This document shows positions 1 to 12,853 of a stretch of 64,000 nucleotides of DNA, piece by piece. The notes beneath the pieces are model-generated. The model searched no databases, was not told the DNA's origin, and worked only from the letters and a program-made list of their open reading frames with translations. How positions within the stretch are numbered: the first letter of the stretch is position 1; each line of letters begins with the position of its first letter. Source of the stretch: Phlegmacium glaucopus. Lineage: Eukaryota; Basidiomycota; Agaricomycetes; Agaricales; Cortinariaceae. The stretch is taken from positions 1,368,570 to 1,432,569 of the forward strand of contig MU130378.1 of NCBI GenBank assembly GCA_015039465.1. Direction: 5' to 3'. Both the position numbers and the translations under genes were made by a program.

Positions 1-2877
1 GCAGGTACGCTATCAATTTCTGACAATTGATCAGATTGCAAACCGTACATTTTGTCCGATCGCAATGTTGCAAATATCAGCTGTTAAATCAGGTCAATTC
101 ACTAGTAAGATAGGAATCAGGTTACTCATACCATTCTGCTTCTTGAATTTAGTAGCGTTGATACAAGATCCAAAGTTCTTTGAAGACATGAAGTAAGTAC
201 ACCGCAGATATGAATCAAGCCCAGGCCACTTAACGATGGGTCAGCCTCGTGTAGATCGTCGAGGAAGAGAGCAAATAGTCTAGTTTCTGCAATCACGGCA
301 AAGACATTTTCCACCAGAGACTGAAACCTGGCCCTCAGTTCCCGTGTGTTCAAAGGCACCTCGGGTGTGTTGAGATGGATGCCATAATCTGCCAGAACTT
401 CTCTAAGTTCTGGAGTGCCTTGGTATAGAAGCGAGACATTTTGGAGCTGGGGTCCGAGACGTTCACGTAAAGTGGTTACAAATCGATTTAAGTCTGTATG
501 GAAAACCCTTAATTGACGAAGAACAGATGATAGACAACCCAGCTGGTTGACTAGGGTCAGAACTCGGGAAAAAAGATTATCCGGGGAAACATACCAGAGC
601 CTCAAAGGGTGCAGAATCAGCATTTTGAAATTTGGCTTGACCCCATAGACCGTGAGCTGGAGGGGCTTAGCTAGTTATACACAATCAGGCATACAGACTC
701 ACATCGCCACTGAGCTTGGTTGACGAGAATCATCGAACTTTTCCCTATGCTATATTGTCGTCAGATACTGCCGATTGAGAAGAGATAGGAGGGTACCCCG
801 GAGGTCCAACAACAAAAACGGCTTGAGTACGGGTAGTGCGACTGCGATGAGGTAACAGAGCTTTGCATATACTATCGCTCGAACGTAGCGGAGGATCCAA
901 GGACATTGAAACTGAGTTATCATGAGCAGCTTTTTCGTGAGCAGCTTTTTCTGATGCTATGCATAATGGTGAAACTAAGAACGTCAGCGTTGGCAATATT
1001 ATCTAGAGACTCACTCTGCGAATGACTTGATTGAGATTGGTCCTCAGAGCTCGAGTTTGTACTTCGCGTAACACCAGTTGCTAACTCATCGTGACTATTA
1101 GAAGCAGAATATTGACCGGAAAAGTTTGTCGAAGCGCTCTGGACTGGATAGTCGAATAACATTCAGGTTGCCAGAAGTTCATACTCTGAAAATGTATTCA
1201 CTCACTAACGCTCCTGATCAAGTCAAGTTCTTTATCACGGCCAAACTATATGACAAATATAAGAGAATCGAGGTAAATTTTGATTCAAAATGGTTGCATA
1301 CCAAAGCAATGGGCATGGTAAATTCCTGCAACCAAACTTAAAGGTCAGCATAATCGTTGGAAAAATTTAGTTTAGCAAGGTGACAAAGACCGTAAATCGG
1401 TCCTCGAGTGCTATTTCGAAGGACGGTATAAGCTTTCGTGAGATAATCAGGATCCAGGATACATTCACGAGTTTTTTAGAATACCTCAGAGGAGTCTTCT
1501 TCTGATGAAGAAACCATGGCCAAAAGTCGCCTTTGACATTCAATCAAATCCGTTTTCAAACCATGTGCACTCTGGTACCGCATGTCTGGGTTTTTCGATA
1601 ACAGCTGGATGAAGACACGTCAGAATGTCCCAGACGAGGAAGATATCATAGGTTACTTTATCCACAATATCCGCTAGTACTTGTGGGACATCACGCCTAA
1701 CTTCGTGTACGGGCATCGGCCGCTTTTGCACAATAGAATGCAGTAACTCCAATGCGCCTCCTTCAAACGGCATCTGCCCTCTACCCACAAGTAACGTCCA
1801 GAACAGGATGCCAAGGGAATATAGATCCGTCCTATGATCTTGTGTCATGGTTTCTATGCTTCCTGTCTGCTCTGGCGCGAGATAGCAAAGAGCTTCCTTC
1901 GTTTTGGGCTCCTCGGACCCGTAAGCTCGATATACAAGGGACGAAGGCGACCCAAAATTTTCTAAAGAAATAGCTCTGTTCCCAAAATGGACAAGACGCA
2001 CGAATCCAGCATGTGAGTTTAAGTGAAACGCATTGGCTCGAACTGCGCCAATTAATTATGTACATTTATGAAAAGTTCTTGAGGCTGACCTTCACGATGT
2101 ACAATTCCAGCTCTAAAAACTTATCAGAAGGATGCAAGGACACGAATAAGGATATCACTTGTGTAAAGCTTCCAAACAACGAGTAGCTTGTATTGCAAAT
2201 CTGTTTATTAGTAGATTATATCACATAATTTAGCAAACAAAAAGAGGTATAATTTACTCAAGAAAAGATGCAAGGTCCATGATGTCAAAAGTTTCCATCT
2301 GGTCAGTCAGGTCCAAGTCTTCAGTACCTATCATCGAAATGTCGCCATGTGTAGGTGCAGATCCCGTCCAAGCAGCGTCTGCTAGCAAAAGGTCGTTCAC
2401 TTTCGATGGTGGCAGATACCGACCAAGAATGTTAATGCCAGGATGCACGAGAAGAAGTACAACACAATCCCCGTGTTCTCGATTGATTTTGCAAAACTCG
2501 ATCATGCGTAAGGTTGTGTTGTAACCATCAGTAGAAGACCCCATGTTCCCCAAGCTGGAAATGGTCAGAATATTGAGGGTTATTGTATATGTGAACGTAC
2601 ATGTGAGCTTCTCGTTCTAGAAACATTGACCCAGTAGACTGAGCAGGTGCGATTTTTGCTAGAACATTGGAACCATCCTTCAGGCTGCTTCCTTCGGCAA
2701 GGGTTGTCATTCCTCCTGTATCGTGCCATGGGCTGGCCTGTTGGATTTGGATGAATTAGCAGAGATTGAGAAGGAAATGTTTTAAGAAACCTTCTCAAAA
2801 GTATATCCTGGCATCGAAAGAATACCATCTCTGAAAAAGAGCGTAGGAACAGAAAGTGGTACCAACTTCTTCTTCAT
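1..2877 (-). CDS. Group X hybrid histidine kinase (Chk1/Mak2/Phk type), N-terminal part, runs off the left edge
   Basis: This is the 5' part of a multidomain stress-sensing hybrid histidine kinase. Joining about ten exons gives an N-terminal protein-kinase-like domain: MPGYTFEK start region, LAKIAPAQ, FLEREAHM, LHKAGIVHREVRANAF, VRLVHFGNRA, LAPEQTG, DLYSLGILFW. An AAA-type ATPase follows, with P-loop GPPGIGKSS, GLWGQAKFQ and Walker B FALFLDDLHEAD. A serine-rich linker lies at about 920-1110. The order kinase-like then AAA is typical of the family, in which GAF, HisKA, HATPase and receiver domains follow; those would lie left of base 1 and are not seen. The kinase-like part has HRE for HRD and HFG for DFG, so it is probably catalytically dead. 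An intron at 750-796 splits the P-loop. The start at 2877 (MKKKLVPLS...) is the first in-frame ATG; MPGYTFEK further in could also serve. It is divergent from the PRELI gene, 136 nt away. Confidence 0.85.
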
Positions 2878-3013
2878 CGTTGTCCTGGAGCTTACTGGTG
2901 CATTGCAGTTATTTATAAGTAATCGTGATGCCGAAGTTAGCATCATGGCCACAAACAAGGGTAAACATGCTCTCGAGACAACTCCTTATTGCCATTCACA
3001 GTTTGTGAGGACT

Positions 3014-3824
3014 ATGAGGCTCTTCTCCCAATCCTTCCTCTACGAGTCCGTTTCTCCCTACCTCTACTAAGAACATACTGACCCTGAACATAGTGATTCC
3101 TGGTCAATCGTTACCCTAGCTTTCTTCCTTCGCTATCCTAATCCTTATGCTTCTCATGTTATATCGTGCGATGTCATCTCTCGTGACCAAACACCTTCAG
3201 GCTCGTTAGTCACCACACGACTCATACTGAAGCAAGGTGCCATGCCGAGATGGTTTCCCAAGGGCATTGTATCGCGAGCTGAATCGTGGGTTGTTGAGGA
3301 GAGCGAAGTTGATCCGCATGGCAAGGTGGTGAGATGTGTAACGAAAAATCTAGACCATGTCAAAGTCATGCAGGTTGAGGAGTCGATTCAATTTGCTCAA
3401 ACTATGGAAGGGTCTGTACTTTTGTTGTCTAAGAGTTTTAGTGTGGCCCATTCATTATCATTGACACAGGAAAACTCTGCAACACACCCAGGCAAGAATT
3501 GTGTCCAGGTTTGGATGGGGACTTACCAAAAAAATCGAGAATCATGGATTATCACGTTTCAAGGCACATATGCAACGAGTACGGTTTCATCTGATGATTT
3601 GCCGTGGTGAAACATACTCAGCCATCTGTTCTTAGTCTCGTGAAGGAGTGAGCCTTATTCTCAGCCTCTTGCGACAATCGCGGCTACAACCTATGACTAT
3701 GGGTGTGGAAACTTGTCATCAAAGTCCATCTGTAGTTGACATGAATGCTGAAACAAATGAGGCTAAGAAGGGTACAAATGCATGGACAAAATTCAAATCG
3801 TGGTTTGAGCCGCCAAGCTTGTAA
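3014..3824 (+). CDS. PRELI/MSF1-domain protein (Ups-type mitochondrial phospholipid transfer)
   Basis: Four exons, 3014-3045, 3094-3411, 3470-3578 and 3636-3824, join to a 215-residue protein. The start MRLFSQSFLYDDSWSIVTLA is the standard opening of PRELI/MSF1 proteins, followed by FFLRYPNPYASHV and a central GAMPRWFPKGI; the domain fills roughly residues 1-175. PRELI proteins (yeast Ups1/2/3, human PRELID) carry phosphatidic acid or phosphatidylserine between the mitochondrial membranes with Mdm35/TRIAP1. The tail (about residues 180-215) is polar and ends FKSWFEPPSL. All introns are GT-AG and 48-58 nt long. A second PRELI gene lies at 29705-30343 with the same first exon length. Which Ups subtype this is cannot be settled by eye; WSIVTLAFFLRYPNP resembles the Ups1/PRELID1 side. 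Confidence 0.93.
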
Positions 3825-3980
3825 AAACAAACGGAGTAGGATCCTTTGACTTGTCATTTGTACTACTAGCCTGCTATATTTATTTTATATAATATACGGT
3901 GTAATTGCTGCTCGCACTTCCAACCGGCCCGCCATTGAAACTCTTAATACCGATCTCTCTCTCTCACCCATCCTGAGGAG

Positions 3981-6900
3981 ATGTATTTTCCTACATCGAC
4001 AGCCAGGCAGCTCGCAACGACTGCAGCCCTCCCTAATATTCCAACAGAATTGGTCATAGCACTCGCATCCAACCCACGCAAGTCATTGTTCTGTACTCTT
4101 ACTCGAACTGTCGTTGCTCTTTGGCTGGGCAGGGTAAGCTTGTATTCACTGTAATGCTTGGATATCACTGACCTCGTGGCAGCCATCTTGCCTTCTCTCG
4201 ATTTTAACACGAACACCGACTTCCATTCTCAATCATGGGGATAACGTCGACGTTTGGTGGTCACCCGACGGCAATAGAATTGTCATAAAGGCGAGTAATC
4301 AACCTAGGCCTGATATGAAACCACCGTTATGTAACGTTGAAAGGATAGACTTCCCAATCCTTCCTCGTCTTGGTTTCCCTAGAGTTCAAAACGGAGCAGG
4401 TGGTTTATAACTCCTCCTTGTTATTGCCTTCAAACACCCAGCGTAACTTCCTTTCGGGTCCCGGCGAGGGCTTACCTTTCAACTCGGTTAGTCTACACCT
4501 TGAAGGCGTGATTCGCGTTGAAGGAACACTTATGAGGTCAGTCTTCTTGATTGAATTCGATGCCTGTATCAATTTTGTAGCGTATCACCCCGGAAACACC
4601 ATCTGCTGTTTTCAACCAAGGATCCACCTACTATTCAACGAATGCCATGGCCCATAAGCGACGAGAATGACGAATCAGTGTCCCCTTCCTCACTCACTTA
4701 TGATACCTGGTTAGTGAACGATATAGACTTCAGTTGGCTTGCTGAGTGTGATGGTAAGTCAATCCCTATCTACTTGGCACAACCATGGCATTATTTTCAG
4801 TCTTTGTTACCCAAATATCACACTCCAGAGCTATGGACGGGGAAACATGGATCACCTCCGACGGCAGAGCTTACCTTGTCGACCTTCGTGGTTATTCGGA
4901 ATCTGCAGACAGCGGAGCCCAAGCTCCTCAGGCAAGCAGAACTGCCTTATATTGGTCAAATCGAGTTTTTACTTATCGGAGATCAGAATGTCGTCCCCAA
5001 TCCTGACTCTCCATTACGATGGCATGGGACCTGTATCCATGATTTCAAAACACCGAAATGGGTCCAAAAGCAATCTGAGATACTGGAATCCGAGGACATC
5101 TATCAGGAGCCCAGGCGCGCTACCTGCATGGCCATCAATATAAAATTCTCATTATTTGCGTTCGGGACCCATAGGTAGGATATAGCTTCTATTCGGTGTT
5201 AACATTCTCATGGTGCTTTAGCGGTGGAATACAATTTACTAACTTCCCATCAGCAGAAGGAGTTGTTCCCAAGTCTCATAAGATTGATGTCCCCAACCCA
5301 TTCAATAAACACACTGGGGAAGTGACGGCCTTAGAGTGGAGCTCAGATGGTTACGTACTTGCTGTTGGATGGAGGCATGGGTGGGGTCTCTTCAGTGTTG
5401 GAGGCAAATGTCTTGCTTCTGGAATTGGCGTCAACGAGTTTGTTGAAGAAGAGAGGTGCATAATGCAATATGTTCTTCTTCAAAGACTCATTCAAGGCTT
5501 AGATTTCAGGACGTCTTCATGTATGGTGTTCGAAATCTGGCAGGTCTTTCATAATAGACAAAGTGATTGTATTCAATTGACCTTATTTTACAGTTTTGGG
5601 GTCCAGGAAATTTTGAGCTCTTTCTTCTCTCCACTTCAATGCGTCGAAGTAAGTATTTGGTTGCTCTTGTCGCGCTAGAGCGAACAATTTATTTCAGATC
5701 GCGACGGACAATTATTTGTGATACCCTTCGCAAAAAGTGCGACGACTGGCCAGCATTCCCCCGTGAGCGACTTTTCCAATTTATCAAATCCTTTTTTTTT
5801 CAAAAAAGTTGTACAGGACAACACAAGATATGCCTTTTTGCAAATGGATGATCGTGTACTTATTTACCGTGGTGCTGATCAACCTGATTTGAGTGTCATC
5901 AACCCTGAATCTGATGTTTGGCAACATATCAAGGTCTGCATCTATGTTCAGGATTAAATGAAAATTAATGCTGCCACAAAGGTTCCACAAAGATACCTGG
6001 CCTTAAATTGGCCTATCCGATACTCTTCTCTTAGCAGTGATGGAAGACTGATTGGTATTGCGGGGCGCAGGGGTTTGATTCACTACAGTTCAACGTCCGG
6101 AAGGTGGAAATTATTTGCCAACGAGGAGCAGGAACAAAACTTCACAGTCAGGGGTGGTCTAATTTGGTTTCATCATGTTCTAGTTGCTGCGGTGGAAATT
6201 GCGAAGTCATACCAGGTTCTTTCACGTTCTTTTATATGGTAGGCCCCAAACTAACTTTGTGGCACAACAAGATTCGTCTATACTCACGAGATATGGAATT
6301 AACGAGCCAGAATATACTCCATCATGAAATGCTGGCAGCTCCAGTTATAATTTTATCGATTGTCGATAACTCTTTATTGGTATACACCGCCGACAATACC
6401 CTGCATCATTATTTAATTGTCCCAACCACGGATTCGATCAAGTTGCATTTATGCGGGAGCATAACATTTACGGGCATAATTGCTGCACCTAAGGCTGTCA
6501 GGATGCTGAGTTGGATGATACCTGGCGTGCAAAAGCGTAGGAAAGTCCGCCCTTTCCAGACACCCATTTGACATGTTAAATAGAATTAGGAGATCCAGTC
6601 GACGACCTTGCAGTCGCCACTGTCTTGATGGTGGTAGGCGGCCAACTTATCCTTCTACGCCCAAGAAAGGTATACAGGCTTTAATATTATGTTTACCAAA
6701 CCTAACCGTTTATACTCGCAGTCTGCAAATGATGAGGTCAAGTATGATATTCAAGTCTTTGCAGATCGGATAGAATTCTGTTGGATCCATCTGCGTGGGA
6801 TTGGCGCACTCGAAAATTCACTTTGGGCCTATGATGGTGATGGAATGAGAGTATGGCTCAATGCCTTGTCAATGGAATCTCCACAACTGTCCGATGCATC

Positions 6901-7773
6901 GCCTGAAAACGTTAAAGAGAGCGTCAAGATTTCACTGGATTTCTACCCACTCTGTGAGCTCACATAGATAATTGAATATTCAATTGGAATTTGACTAGGT
7001 TTTTACAGCTGTTCTCATGGACAAAGGTATAATCATTGGGGTAGAACACGAGGCAGTCATCAGGTCCAATCTACCTTTCGTTTTGTTTCGACATGCTACC
7101 AGTGTAGTGTTTCATTTTTTGCGCTTACAATTTCTCACCACTGATGCCCTTTGCCAAAGTCCTACCTCTTTTTGCAGTATATCTTATTGCACCATTTAGA
7201 AAACGATCAAGTTCACGAAGCGGTTTCTTTTGCATCATACTACAAGAACTTGGTGTTCTTTGCACATTCATTGGAGATTCTACTGCATACTGTGATTGAA
7301 TCAGACTTTGAGGTGGTAACCAATGACTCGGAAAGCGCCGAGAAATCAACTACGATACTACATACGGTGGTCGAATTCCTGGATCATTTCGATACTTCGT
7401 TAGATGTTGTTGTCGGATGTGCTCGAAAGACGGAAATGACACGTTGGCCCCACCTTTTCAGCGTCGTAGGCACCCCGAAGAGTCTCTTTGAGGTAAATCC
7501 ATGGTCATCTTTGCTTAAAATACCCACTAAAGAAACTTCTTCAAGGCATGTCTTGTACACAATCGCCTTAAGACTGCCGCCTCTTATTTGCTTGTGCTTC
7601 ACAATCTCGAACAACTAGATGAGAGTGGTACTGAAGCTGTCCGACTCTTCAGAAGTGCCGTAGAGGGCAAGGATTGGCAGCTGTGCCGGGAGTTACTTCG
7701 TTTCTTACGCACCATAGATGACAGTGGACAAGCACTCGAAAATGCGCTTTCCCAAATTAGTATGGATGCATAG
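3981..7773 (+). CDS. RIC1: RIC1, guanine nucleotide exchange factor subunit for Ypt6/Rab6
   Basis: Eighteen exons (first 3981-4133, last 7546-7773) join to 965 residues in an unbroken frame. The start MYFPTSTARQL and the motifs VDVWWSPDGNRIVIKTSQSF, FWGPGNFELF, DGQLFVIPFAKS, DDRVLIYRGADQP, SYQIRLYSRDMEL and FYPLSVLMDKGIIIGVE match the conserved N-terminal beta-propeller and linker of RIC1. With Rgp1, RIC1 activates the Golgi GTPase Ypt6 for endosome-to-Golgi retrieval. Three introns need GC donors to keep these conserved motifs: 4291-4348, 4932-4986 and 5540-5593; the other fourteen are GT-AG. The C-terminal alpha-helical part (ILLHHLENDQVHEAV, SYLLVLHNLEQLDE) is shorter than in animals. It is tandem to the PRELI gene (156 nt) and convergent with the carrier gene. 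Confidence 0.93.
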
Positions 7774-8103
7774 CACTCGAAAATCATATCCAAATGTACA
7801 ATCTATTCTAGAATCAAACAAGATGTAACATGTAACCATTTACCACCGCGCTATGTATAGGTACGAAAGTTCAAGTAACTCTATGTATGAGTAAAAGGCC
7901 AAGCAGACACTAGCAATGACTATGGAAACGACAAGAGAGAACTATGTAGATAAATAAATTGAAGAAGGCGCTTGTACAGTATCTTATTGCTGATTCTTGC
8001 ACTGAGTACAAGTGGATATATCAACTCTAATATCCATGGCAGATAATAGTTGTTCCGGCAAGTCACTAGTAAAATTCTATAAGTTCATTATGTTAGCAAT
8101 ATA
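7774..8103. other. Convergent intergenic region, RIC1 / carrier
   Basis: This is the AT-rich 3' flank shared by two converging genes. I see no ORF of note, repeat or RNA gene; it presumably holds both 3' UTRs and polyadenylation signals. Confidence 0.6.
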
Positions 8104-9566
8104 TTAGAATGCGGTTCTCCAGGCTCCTTTCAGTTGCTGTACCTAGTGATCAGTCTGGAGCGTCATAAATTCTTCCAAGGCTCACCTCATAGAAAACAAA
8201 TAGCAAAACAGTATTGGGTGCTAGGCGAATAAAAGCCGGTGTCCATCCTTTGAATAAAAATCGAATGCCTTCTTCCCGGAAGGAATGACTTAAAACTTGA
8301 GTTACTGTAGTACTGCCAGACTTGAATGAAGACTGAGTTTATGGTCTGACTCAAATAGCTGAGAACGCACAGAAGCCATCAGCCGAGATCTGAGGACATC
8401 CGTAGGTGAGCAAACAGCTGACGGGTGTTGTGAGTATTGTAAAGAAACAGAAGAATGAGAGACCAGCAAATTACTAGTTGCAAAGGTACCCGCGAGGCAG
8501 CTCGAGATTAAGTGGAGCAATAGATTGTCTTGTAATTGATAGTCAATGAGGGGTATTGGTCCTGCAAGCAAAGTTGTTTTGAACAAGTCATATCTTGAAT
8601 TATATCTTTAGATATACTTGATATACTTTGAGCGGTAAAAACACTCACGATCCTACTTGAGAGGCCTGGGGACAGATTTCAGATTATGTCGAGCAAGAGC
8701 AAAACAGAGGGTCACACATTCATTAGCATTGCGCGCATCTAAAGACAATAATCAACAAGCAAATTGAAGATCAGAAAGTAAAAATGTTTGTACTGTATTT
8801 GTTTCAAGCCCACGTGCGAGGCCCTGAAATCCCTCTGTTTGAATGAGGTTAATCACACCTACAACGGCGTTCCGGTACTCATATCGCTTCTCCGGAGGTC
8901 GAATGGAGTCACTGGTCATTCGAACCAATATGATATCTTAACCAACATTGGAGGTCATCGAAACTGAACAAGGTAGAAGTCATACCTGCAGGATTGCCAG
9001 CGATGCCACCAAGGCCGCCAGCTACGCTCGCTGCTAAGAGGAGGCTCATATTGGAAGGAAGCCCTTCCTTTGATAAGTGTAACTTCATTTTCTCATATGC
9101 GCCCAAGCGAACCAGTGAATATGACATCTGTCGCATCAAGGAAGCACTCAATCCAGCGTAAAGACTTCTGAATCCTGATTGCGATACTGAGCCGCGTATT
9201 ACAGCTGCAGTAGAAGGACGTTTTGAGCCCGGATTCACGTCCAAGGTTTGCATACGGCTATAAGGAGTGTAAATGTTCCATTCTGAGCCTGTACCAGTTT
9301 CGGACGAACACTTTTATAACATCAAGAGGATGGGTACAACATGCAGCCACTAGAACCGAACACAGATCAGTTTTGTAACATATTTCAACAGACTGAAGAT
9401 ACATACTCGATGCTGCAACTCCTAAGGAGGCAACGGGGAAGTAAGAAATATTAGATTCATGGATCAAGAGCTGGTCCCATACCTCCTAGCCTGGCCGAAG
9501 GTTTACATCTCATCGAACGGAAAAGATACCAGCAGCAACTCACCAAAACGGAAAATTAGACTGCAT
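8104..9566 (-). CDS. Mitochondrial carrier (SLC25), dicarboxylate-carrier type
   Basis: Twelve exons join to 292 residues: 9544-9566, 9483-9490, 9407-9421, 9310-9349, 8986-9257, 8794-8936, 8718-8738, 8649-8665, 8475-8593, 8371-8417, 8186-8320 and 8104-8142. The protein opens MQSNFPFWLGGVAAS and holds the three carrier signatures HPLDVIKVRMQ, NPADIILVRM and SPTDVLRSRLM, six expected membrane helices and the end LFVFYEVQQLKGAWRTAF. NPADIILVRMTSDSIRPPEK and the third signature fit the Dic1/dicarboxylate group, which exchanges malate or succinate for phosphate across the inner membrane; substrate is inferred from family only. Exons of 8, 15, 17 and 21 nt are required to keep the conserved N-terminus and MNASQVGSYD. 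The length divides exactly by three. It is divergent from SUB2 by 871 nt. Confidence 0.9.
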
Positions 9567-10437
9567 CCGAAGCTTCTATTAACTGGCCTGGACTTGTAAA
9601 TTTGAGGTCTGGGGAACAGCCAGGCTAAGGGGTACTAATAAGTAACTTTGGCGCCAGGCAAATTCCAAATTGCAGCGCGAAGTTATTATTGAAAATGATT
9701 GTGTCACGTGACATAAAAGTTGGAAAATGAACCCTCGGATATCAACAAACGGTTATCCGCCTCTATTATTACAGTCCCGCGCTGTCCCGCACAGTCTAAA
9801 AGAGAATCTGGCCACGTCATGCGTTGATACAATGATAGTTTTAAATCCACGCAGTAGCCAGAATGAAGGTGGGAGTGTTGTAACGGTAATAAGTGACCTC
9901 GAAGTTGAGGCATTTGTACTTTTGCCACATGACTCCGCAATCGAGACTCCTAGCAACACCATTCTTCATCAATATAATATATATCAACGAAAAAAAAAAA
10001 ACTTGAGCCGACAAGGTTTGCCGGCTGTAAATGAGGGGGGGGGGGGGGGGGGGGGGGGTAGTTTTTATGCATTACTCAAAGTGGTAGCTTTGAAGTATTG
10101 AGAGTGCAATGAAATTGAATGAATGGCTTGCTATAGGGACACTGACTATGTTGTGAGTGCCAGCTTCAAGCTTCAGGGTTCAACGTCCAATCCACACATT
10201 GAACATACACCCTTTTTCTATAATTCAAATCTAGAAACTGAGTAACGCTTATTATAATTTCTTTCAGACCTATAATTCGCCGAAGGTCCGTGCAGCAAAG
10301 TGGCTGTGGTCATTGTTTGGCTGTGAAAGGACAATCAATGAACCTCTGGGACAAATGGTTCGTGTATCGCTGTTGTTCTTTACCTCCATCTTTCTTTTTC
10401 TAAGCTTCCCTTTTCTCTTGTTAAACCATTAAAAGTC
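9567..10437. promoter_or_regulatory. Divergent promoter region between the carrier and SUB2, with homopolymer runs
   Basis: This 871-nt gap is long for the window and must hold the promoters of both flanking genes. It contains an A-run at about 9990-10002 and a 24-G run at 10035-10058. Just upstream of SUB2 (10370-10430) it is pyrimidine-rich, as is common at fungal core promoters. No convincing gene is seen: the plus-strand frame through the G-run only appears to code glycine because of the homopolymer. Confidence 0.55.
10035..10058 (+). repeat. Poly-G tract, 24 consecutive G
   Basis: An uninterrupted run of 24 guanines follows ATGA and precedes TAG. It could form a G-quadruplex on the plus strand, and its length is likely to vary between strains or reads. 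Confidence 0.9.
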
Positions 10438-12474
<2,037 letters not shown>

Positions 12475-12853
12475 TAAACTCTCTATATGTATTAGTTGTC
12501 CTACTCGTTTCGACGCATTCTCGTGATGAATCGATAGCTAGCTTAGACTTGCATTAAAGCCATATCTCAAATACTGTATATTTTCTTGTTGGAAATGGCT
12601 TATTCCTCCCGCTCGTCCCCTGCCTTTCTTTTGCAAGTTAGCTCGTGCCGAGACTGATCCCCGTCTCCCTGCAAAAAAATTGTTCCTTCCTCATCCATGT
12701 GCAGTACCGTAGCAGAGCGAAGGAACGGTCTTGGGGTTATGAAGATGATAGATACCAAATGAAAGTCACATTTCATTAGTCAAGATTTGTGCGATAATAG
12801 TCATTCATTATGCTGCAAATATGTAATACTTTGGACTATAATATTGCATACAT
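12475..12853. other. Convergent intergenic region, SUB2 / GYF gene
   Basis: These 379 nt lie between two stop codons on opposite strands. I see no ORF, repeat or RNA gene here. Confidence 0.6.

Noticed and set aside
2940..3013. An upstream ATG (MATNKGKHALE...) for the first PRELI gene at about 2945
   Set aside because: Start at MRLFSQSF fits the universal PRELI opening; the upstream frame would add a tail absent from the family.
5540..5610. RIC1 intron with GT donor at 5544 and the acceptor ending just before GAAATTTTGAG
   Set aside because: It is canonical and in frame but removes FWGP from the conserved FWGPGNFELF motif; the GC-AG alternative keeps it.
9727..10101. Plus-strand frame of 124 codons ending in a glycine run
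   Set aside because: The glycine stretch is the G24 tract. The rest has no domain or codon pattern and lies in the divergent promoter region.
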